This document shows, in pieces, positions 37,213-42,097 of a stretch of DNA of 42,097 nucleotides. The DNA is taken from NCBI GenBank assembly GCA_012516855.1, contig JAAYWB010000104.1:1-42097 (forward strand), read 5' to 3'. Both the position numbers and the translations under genes were made by a program. Every line of letters starts with the position of its first letter. Position 1 is the first letter of the stretch. Source of the DNA: Candidatus Cloacimonadota bacterium (GTDB lineage: Bacteria > Cloacimonadota > Cloacimonadia > Cloacimonadales > Cloacimonadaceae). Below the pieces are notes generated by a model. It ran no database searches, was not told the origin of the DNA, and saw only the letters and a program-made list of their open reading frames with translations.

Positions 37213-37237
37213 CAAAGCTCATTAACTGTGGTATAGT
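37209..37237 (+). promoter_or_regulatory. Early promoter P7
   Basis: TTGACA (37209-37214), 17 bp ending CTGTGG, and TATAGT (37232-37237). Near-palindromic arms AAAGCTCA (37214)/TGTGCTTT (37237) flank the -10. Confidence 0.92.
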
Positions 37238-37286
37238 GTGCTTTCTAAATCAGTGATCAGTCCCCACTCTCAACAGGAGAAATCGT

Positions 37287-37712
37287 ATGACCCGTAGCCA
37301 AGCCAAGCGCATCGAAGAGATCGTCCGCACCCAAGACGTGCGCGATCCGCGTCTGACCCTCGATGCCATCGCAGCGATCCTCGCCGAAAATCCGAGCATC
37401 AAGCCGGAGCCCAGCGATTTCGAGAAGCTGATGGCCGCAATGATGGCATCGACCGAAGAGTCGGATGATGAAATCCCGCATCTGGTTCCGGATGATCCGG
37501 AGAACGAGTTCGGCAACCCGGTCGCCGTGATCCGCATCTACAACACGAAGCCTGTCCCGGGCAATTTGAATGTCGGCGTCGTTATCGAAGCCTGCGACAA
37601 CCACATCGAGCCGCGCCACTTTAGCGCGGTCAAGCTGGCGATTCAGGCGTTCGATGCCAAGAAAGCCGAAGAGCTTGCTCAGACTGTGGCCGCACAGGCG
37701 AAACAAGAATGA
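37287..37712 (+). CDS. Early protein of unknown function
   Basis: A 141-residue acidic protein. Helical N-terminus (MTRSQAKRIEEIVRTQD), acidic linker (ESDDEIPHLVPDDPENEF) and a C-terminal beta/helix part (VVIEACDNHIEPRHFSAV). CAACAGGAG precedes ATG 37287, first gene of the P7 unit. No family is recognised. Confidence 0.6.
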   Translation: MTRSQAKRIEEIVRTQDVRDPRLTLDAIAAILAENPSIKPEPSDFEKLMAAMMASTEESDDEIPHLVPDDPENEFGNPVAVIRIYNTKPVPGNLNVGVVIEACDNHIEPRHFSAVKLAIQAFDAKKAEELAQTVAAQAKQE

Positions 37713-38041
37713 GCGAAGTCATCGAAACCAACGAGCACGGCGTCGAGCAGGCGAAGCCGAAGAAGGAGTTCTACGCCTATGCTGATGAGTCCGGCATTGT
37801 CGAGATTCGTCACAGCAACGACGTGGAATTCACCGTGCAGGTTGTCGTCGGCATCGCCAACTTCATCCGCGGCAATCTGCGTGACGCCCTGACCGGCAAG
37901 CCGCCGACCCTCCCGGAGTTCTTCCGTGACCTCGCGGATATTTCCGAGCGTGCGGCGGCCGCGGTCGCTGCGCAGAAGGAATCAAGCGGCGAAGCGGTTG
38001 TCGAACCTGAATTCACAATCCCCAAGGAGCAACTGCAATGA
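37709..38041 (+). CDS. Early protein of unknown function
   Basis: A 110-residue acidic protein (EFYAYADESGIVEIRHSND). Overlaps both neighbours by 4 bases. The C-terminal helix is Ala-rich (FRDLADISERAAAAVAA). No family is recognised. Confidence 0.6.
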   Translation: MSEVIETNEHGVEQAKPKKEFYAYADESGIVEIRHSNDVEFTVQVVVGIANFIRGNLRDALTGKPPTLPEFFRDLADISERAAAAVAAQKESSGEAVVEPEFTIPKEQLQ

Positions 38042-38283
38042 ACGGCCATTTCCAGCAAGACACGCTGTACCCGCTTTCCACCGAGCCTGCTGAGGGCTAC
38101 GGTGCTGATCCACTCACTCGTACCGGCGAGGCCATCATCGTCCATGCCGCGGCCCGCAAGTTCGTCAGCATCATCCCCGGCGGCCTGCAACTGGTGAGTG
38201 ATCGTAAGGATGCGACACGCTTCAAGGACTACAGTGCCGCCAGCATCAAGGCCGGCGAACTGAAGGAAGCCGCCCGCGCCTAA
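38038..38283 (+). CDS. Small early protein of unknown function
   Basis: An 81-residue protein (MNGHFQQDTLYPLSTEPAEG) with a basic middle (ARKFVSIIPGGLQLVSDR). The start overlaps the preceding stop. No family is recognised. Confidence 0.55.
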   Translation: MNGHFQQDTLYPLSTEPAEGYGADPLTRTGEAIIVHAAARKFVSIIPGGLQLVSDRKDATRFKDYSAASIKAGELKEAARA

Positions 38284-38346
38284 GACGCTTCCCGGGTGAG
38301 CGTACTCAATCACCCGGACCAATTCATTCAACAGGAGAAATACCCC

Positions 38347-39024
38347 ATGAAACTCAAGCTCGTTGTCAATGAGAGCACCACCAATTCCGAACTGATCCAT
38401 CTCGGAAACTTCTTCACCGCCCTCGGTCTGAACCGTGGCGCCTACGTTGTCTCTGCGCCTGCCGACCCGGCCGAACTGGATGAGCCGGAAGTCACCGTGA
38501 TCGACACTGAGACCGCACATATCGACTTCACCAAGTCGGCCGCCACCGGGGAAATCAACATCCTCACCGGCAAGCCGGAACCCAAGCGCCGCCGGCGGAC
38601 CAAGGCCGAGATCGACGCTGCCGCTGACGCTGCCGCCCATGCTGCTGAGGCTGAAGCCCATGCTGCTGCTGCTGCTGCCGCTGCTGCTGCTGCTGAAGCG
38701 GAAGAGCGCGGCCAACACGCCTACGATCATGCTCGCAACCAACCCGATCCCGAGCCGGAAGTGGGAAAAGACCAGCCTGCACCTACCCCGCCTGTCGAGC
38801 CGCAGGATACGCCCCCGTCGGAGACTGCATCCACCGAGCCTGCATCGGAATCCCCTTCTAGCGTGCCGACGCCGGCCGAGTTGAACACCAAGGCCGCCGC
38901 CGTCGCCAAGAAGATCGGGCCGGAGAAAATCCGCGATCACATCCGCGAGTTAGGCGGCACGCTGATTTCCACCCTGAGTCCGGACGCGCTGGTTGCGTTC
39001 AACGACTGGCTGGACCAGCAATGA
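38347..39024 (+). CDS. Ala/Pro-rich linker protein
   Basis: A 225-residue protein. An N-terminal beta domain (KLKLVVNESTTNSELIHLGN) is followed by a basic stretch (PKRRRRTKAEIDAAADA). A run of about 30 Ala/Glu/His residues encoded by GCTGCT-type repeats comes next, then a Pro/Glu/Ser-rich disordered stretch. It ends in a C-terminal helix (KIRDHIRELGGTLISTL). CAACAGGAG precedes ATG 38347. The architecture suggests a flexible adaptor between two folded ends. Function unknown. Confidence 0.6.
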   Translation: MKLKLVVNESTTNSELIHLGNFFTALGLNRGAYVVSAPADPAELDEPEVTVIDTETAHIDFTKSAATGEINILTGKPEPKRRRRTKAEIDAAADAAAHAAEAEAHAAAAAAAAAAAEAEERGQHAYDHARNQPDPEPEVGKDQPAPTPPVEPQDTPPSETASTEPASESPSSVPTPAELNTKAAAVAKKIGPEKIRDHIRELGGTLISTLSPDALVAFNDWLDQQ

Positions 39025-39587
39025 GCGATACCGGCATCCTTGGCCACGCGGAGATCGCGGGGCTGTTGGATGCTGGTGTTGTGGAGGGCGGGGAATACAT
39101 CAACATCAACCCCGCCAGCCTCAACGTCACGCTGTCCGACACCTTCCTCGCGGAGATGCGTCACCCGCACAATCACGCGGGCTTCCATCACATCTGCGAC
39201 TTCAGCCGGCGCAACGAGCACGGCATGACGCCGCAGTTCAACGAGTTCCGTGGTGGGATCGTCCTCGATCCCGGCGCCTTCTGCCTCGCCAGCATCAAGG
39301 AAAAGCTGAACCTGCCGAACGACATCTGCTGCGACGTGATGCTGCGCTCGTCGGCGGCCCGCATGGGCATCCAACACCTGCTGGCAGGGTGGGGTGATCC
39401 AAAATATAGCGGCCACTTGACGCTCGAACTGCGCAACGTCCTGCGCTATCACGCCATCAACCTGCGTGCCGGCGACTGCATCGTCCAGCTTCGCTTCCAC
39501 CGCATCAAACCGTTGGCCGAAGAGCACGGCTACGATGCTAAGTCCGGCAAGTACAGCGGCGACGTTGGTCCGCAGGGAGCACGGTGA
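39021..39587 (+). CDS. dCTP deaminase / dUTPase-fold protein
   Basis: A 188-residue protein. The trimeric deaminase fold is recognisable by NINPASLNVTLSDTFL near the start, LDPGAFCLASIKEKLNLP in the middle, and RSSAARMGIQHLLAG with YSGHLTLELRN, containing the catalytic-type Glu. It ends SGKYSGDVGPQGAR, as in dCTP deaminases. The enzyme would supply dUMP/dTTP precursors. It is coupled to the upstream gene by ATGA and to the next by TGATG. Confidence 0.85.
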   Translation: MSDTGILGHAEIAGLLDAGVVEGGEYININPASLNVTLSDTFLAEMRHPHNHAGFHHICDFSRRNEHGMTPQFNEFRGGIVLDPGAFCLASIKEKLNLPNDICCDVMLRSSAARMGIQHLLAGWGDPKYSGHLTLELRNVLRYHAINLRAGDCIVQLRFHRIKPLAEEHGYDAKSGKYSGDVGPQGAR

Positions 39588-40726
39588 TGAGCGAGCACGC
39601 CCGCCTTTCCCCGTCCGCCAGCGATCGCTGGCTGGTCTGCGGCGCCGCCCCCGAACGTGAGGCTACCGTCCCTGACCGCGCCAGCGATGCGGCTGCCGAG
39701 GGCACTGCCGCGCACGCCTTGGCAGCGCACTGCCTGACCCACGAGATCAGCGCGGTCGATGCTCCTTCGCACCCTGACTGGATGCGCTGGGACACCGCCG
39801 ACTTCCGCGCGCATGTCGAGACATACCTCAAGTTCGTCCGCTCGAAGATGAACGGGAACTCGCACCTGTTCGTGGAGCAGACGTTGCAGATTTTCCCGTT
39901 GCACGGGGTATGGGGCACGGCCGATGCGGTCATCGTTGAAGGCCACACGATGCGGATCATCGACCTCAAGTTCGGTCTCGGCATTCTCGTGGATGCCGAT
40001 GGCAACTCGCAGCTTAACCTCTACGGGTGGGGTGGCTATGACACCTTGGAATGGCTGGCGAGTTGTCCGGTCGAGTTCGTCGAGGTCATCATCGTCCAGC
40101 CCCGGCGCGACAGCATCGTCAGCAAGACCTTCACCGTCGATGAACTGAAGGCGTGGGTTGCCGAAGTCCGGCCGAAGGTCGAGGCGGCCTATGCCGGCGG
40201 CGCCCCGGCGGTCCCGGGCGAGCACTGCCGCTGGTGTCGGGTGCGCGCCACCTGCGCCGAGCGCCGCGAGTTCATTCAGTCGAGCGCCGCAATGGTCTTC
40301 GCCGACGGATGCAAGCCTGAAGTGGATACCATGAACGAGGCGGTCATCGTACAGGTGTTCAAGCACATCCCGCTGATCGAGCAATACCTCAAGGACATCG
40401 AGACTTGGGTTGCCGACCAGTCGCACGAGCGCGGTCACGCTCTTCCGGGCCTGAAATTTGTAGAAGGACGGGCAACCCGCACCATCGTGGATGAGGCCGG
40501 CGCTGCCAAGGCGCTTGCCGAACTCGGCATCGACGCCTACGCCCCCGCGAAGCTGCTCGGCGTGGGCGAGATCACGAAGCAACTCAGGCTCGTCGGTTGG
40601 AAGTTCGATGACTTTCTGAAACCGTTCGTCAAAATGCGGGTGTCACCGCCGATACTCGTTGCCGAAGAAGACAAGCGGCAGGCTTACGATCCTGTCGCTG
40701 GTGCAAAAGAGGCATTCGCCTCTTGA
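39587..40726 (+). CDS. DUF2800 PD-(D/E)XK nuclease
   Basis: A 379-residue protein starting MSEHARLSPSASDRWLVCGA, a hallmark of DUF2800. The RecB-like nuclease motifs are VEQTLQI, GTADAVIVEG (Asp113) and IIDLKFG (Asp126, Lys128). A cysteine cluster (HCRWCRVRATCAE) near residue 210 resembles the iron-sulfur cysteines of Cas4/AddB-type nucleases. DUF2800 and DUF2815 genes are commonly adjacent in phage replication modules, as here. The start overlaps the preceding stop. Confidence 0.85.
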   Translation: MSEHARLSPSASDRWLVCGAAPEREATVPDRASDAAAEGTAAHALAAHCLTHEISAVDAPSHPDWMRWDTADFRAHVETYLKFVRSKMNGNSHLFVEQTLQIFPLHGVWGTADAVIVEGHTMRIIDLKFGLGILVDADGNSQLNLYGWGGYDTLEWLASCPVEFVEVIIVQPRRDSIVSKTFTVDELKAWVAEVRPKVEAAYAGGAPAVPGEHCRWCRVRATCAERREFIQSSAAMVFADGCKPEVDTMNEAVIVQVFKHIPLIEQYLKDIETWVADQSHERGHALPGLKFVEGRATRTIVDEAGAAKALAELGIDAYAPAKLLGVGEITKQLRLVGWKFDDFLKPFVKMRVSPPILVAEEDKRQAYDPVAGAKEAFAS

Positions 40727-40751
40727 CAATCCTGTCGCATTGTGGTATAGT
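40723..40751 (+). promoter_or_regulatory. Early promoter P8
   Basis: TTGACA (40723-40728), 17 bp ending TTGTGG, and TATAGT (40746-40751), followed by GCGATCTC. Arms TCGCA (40735)/TGCGA (40751) flank the -10. Confidence 0.92.
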
Positions 40752-40800
40752 GCGATCTCTTAATCAGTAAATCAGTCCAACTCTCTAAGGAGAAATCAGT

Positions 40801-41316
40801 ATGAGCACTCAGATTGTCACCGGTAAAGTGAGGTTTTCTTTCGCCTTCCTCGCCAAGCCCCGCAAGAACGATCGCGACGAGGACAAGTTCTCGGTCACCG
40901 TCCTGCTGCCCAAGTCGGACACGGCCACCATCAAGGCCATCCGTGAAGCGGAAAAGGAAGCTGCCCACAAGAAGTTCCCGGGCAAGCCTGCCACCTTCTA
41001 CAGCGCCATCAAGAGCGTGATCCACGACGGTGACGGCCTGCGTCCCGCCGGCGAAGCCTTCGGCCCGGAATGCAAGGGCTGCTGGGTCTTCACCGCCAGC
41101 ACGGGAGACCGTCCGGGCGTGGTGGATGAGAACCTTCAGCCGCTGCTGGAACCCATCAAGTCGGGTGACTACGGCCGCGTCGATGTGAATTTCTACGGCT
41201 TTGACACCGCGGGCAATCGCGGTGTGGCCGCCGGCCTGAACAACGTCCAGTTGCTCGAACGTGGCGAAAGCCTCGGCGGGCGCCGGGATGCTGCCACGGC
41301 ATTCGGCGGGTTTTGA
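40801..41316 (+). CDS. DUF2815 single-stranded DNA-binding protein
   Basis: A 171-residue protein starting MSTQIVTGKVRFSFAFLAKP, with DKFSVTVLLPKSD, then GRVDVNFYGFDTAGNRGVAA and a low-complexity C-terminus ending AFGGF. This is the DUF2815 family, which adopts a T7 gp2.5-like OB fold and coats single-stranded DNA during replication. Expression from its own strong promoter P8 with AAGGAG fits a protein needed in large amounts. Confidence 0.85.
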   Translation: MSTQIVTGKVRFSFAFLAKPRKNDRDEDKFSVTVLLPKSDTATIKAIREAEKEAAHKKFPGKPATFYSAIKSVIHDGDGLRPAGEAFGPECKGCWVFTASTGDRPGVVDENLQPLLEPIKSGDYGRVDVNFYGFDTAGNRGVAAGLNNVQLLERGESLGGRRDAATAFGGF

Positions 41317-41328
41317 ATCCTGACCCGT

Positions 41329-41352
41329 GATGCCGGGAAACACGCCGGCATC
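41329..41352. other. Hairpin in intergenic DNA
   Basis: GATGCCGG, an 8-base loop and CCGGCATC form a perfect 8-bp stem 13 bases after the DUF2815 stop. No T-run follows, so attenuation or RNA processing is more likely than intrinsic termination. Confidence 0.5.
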
Positions 41353-41440
41353 CTGTGATGGATTGGCGAGAACCGAAGCCTCTGCGGTGACTTTGCTGGT
41401 GGGAAAGAAATCAGCACCAATTCATCAACAGGAGAAAGTG

Positions 41441-41665
41441 ATGGACCCCAACAATGACCATTGGGACGCTGGCTTCAAAGCTGGTGCCGCGTCTAAGGCA
41501 TGGCGCATTGCCGATCTCGAAGCCAAGCTCAAGCAATACGAGACTGGTCAAACTGTCCCGCTTGTCGATTACCAATGCGTAACCAAGCAGATTGTTATGT
41601 TGCGCGCCACCATCACCACACAGGCAGATGCCATCGTGCGTCTTGTCGCCATGAGGAACAAATGA
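41441..41665 (+). CDS. Small coiled-coil protein
   Basis: A 74-residue protein (MDPNNDHWDAGFKAGAASKA) with a helix IADLEAKLKQYETG. TCAACAGGAG precedes ATG 41441. Its stop overlaps the next start (ATGA). No family is recognised. Confidence 0.55.
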   Translation: MDPNNDHWDAGFKAGAASKAWRIADLEAKLKQYETGQTVPLVDYQCVTKQIVMLRATITTQADAIVRLVAMRNK

Positions 41666-42084
41666 GACACATCGAACTGGCTACCGCTTTCGCCCAAGGC
41701 AAGAGCCTGAGCGCGGAAGACATCAGCGCGGCCGTCGCTTGCAACGTGCTGTTCAACGACACGGCGCTCGGCAACTACTCGCTGACCGAGTACGGCCGCA
41801 CGATCCTTCAGGATGGCGTGCGGGCGCGGTTGTATGAGGACGCCCAAGACGAAATCAACCGCCGCGCCAGAAGCGCCCTCGACACTCAGGTGGCAGGCAA
41901 TCATTACCGCAACTTCGCCATCCAGCCAGTCGAGTTCATCGAGAAGAACGGCATCCCCTTCTTGGAGGGGTCGGTCATCAAGCGCATGTGCCGCCACGGC
42001 AACAAGGCCAAAGCCGAAGACTTGCGCAAGGCGATCCACGAGATCACCCTGCTGCTTGAACTGCGATACGGGGAGAAGCCTTGA
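41662..42084 (+). CDS. DUF3310 protein
   Basis: A 140-residue protein. The C-terminal half reads VAGNHYRNFAIQPVEFIEKN, then EGSVIKRMCRHGNKAKAEDL and RKAIHEITLLLELRYGE, the DUF3310 signature. That family is widespread in phage replication/nucleotide modules (often named nucleotide kinase without proof). The N-terminal part (LATAFAQGKSLSAEDISAAV) is an extra helical region. Confidence 0.8.
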   Translation: MRHIELATAFAQGKSLSAEDISAAVACNVLFNDTALGNYSLTEYGRTILQDGVRARLYEDAQDEINRRARSALDTQVAGNHYRNFAIQPVEFIEKNGIPFLEGSVIKRMCRHGNKAKAEDLRKAIHEITLLLELRYGEKP

Positions 42085-42097
42085 TCACCACCAAGGA
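42081..42097 (+). CDS. Possible start of next gene (partial)
   Basis: TTG 42081 overlaps the preceding stop as TTGA and lies five bases after GGGGAG. Only five codons are inside the window, so its identity cannot be judged. Confidence 0.3.

Noticed and set aside
1-42097. Integrase, repressor or attachment site indicating a prophage
   Set aside because: No integrase or cI-like gene and no att-like duplication was recognised. The HTH proteins present do not resemble lysogeny regulators closely enough.

Overview
The window is part of the genome of a tailed, podovirus-like bacteriophage (Caudoviricetes). It shows a P22/SU10-type head and neck module (large portal, adaptor, nozzle-like protein), an N4-gp56-family coat protein, a lysis cassette and a DNA replication module. 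Close-to-consensus sigma70 promoters (TTGACA, 17 bp, TATAAT-like, often with an extended -10), Shine-Dalgarno sites and a GC-rich, tightly overlapping gene layout point to a host in the Pseudomonadota. No integrase, repressor or other lysogeny gene is seen, so a lytic lifestyle is likely but not proven from a partial genome.

The layout is two divergent arms. From 1 to about 19,480 genes lie on the minus strand and encode the virion and lysis functions. Read in the direction of transcription (right to left) they are: an HNH endonuclease, a histone-deacetylase-superfamily protein, a two-HTH protein, a GIY-YIG endonuclease, the large terminase, portal, VRR-NUC protein, scaffold, a secreted glutamine-rich protein, coat protein, accessory structural proteins including a HAF-repeat protein, endolysin and holin-type genes, adaptor and nozzle. 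From 20,329 to the right end genes lie on the plus strand: many small early genes, then a primase/helicase, a terminase-small-subunit-like protein, a RadD-like SF2 helicase, a dCTP deaminase-like enzyme, a DUF2800 nuclease, a DUF2815 ssDNA-binding protein and a DUF3310 protein. An ~850 bp non-coding region (19,480-20,328) with short tandem repeats, an AT-rich stretch and CTCGGTTTGGGT repeats separates the arms and is the best candidate for a replication or control region.

The most striking object is the large terminase gene. It is broken into two cistrons in different reading frames by a 1,112-bp element. The upstream cistron ends in an intein N-half. The downstream cistron begins with an intein C-half and continues into the last 51 residues of terminase. 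A free-standing GIY-YIG endonuclease gene lies between them, and its 3' end overlaps the intein C-half in another frame. Joining the flanks reconstitutes a normal terminase motif without loss or gain of residues. This is the arrangement expected of a fractured gene repaired by a split intein.

Other notable features are a phage-encoded deacetylase-fold protein with metal ligands intact, an Rz1-like lipoprotein nested in a holin-like gene, and a virion-region gene with five 132-bp tandem repeats. There is also an array of four 49-bp palindromic elements in non-coding DNA, a primase/helicase leader that can sequester or release its own ribosome binding site, a family of eight matching early promoters, and about eight homing-endonuclease-like genes, two of which appear to be transcribed as leaderless mRNAs.
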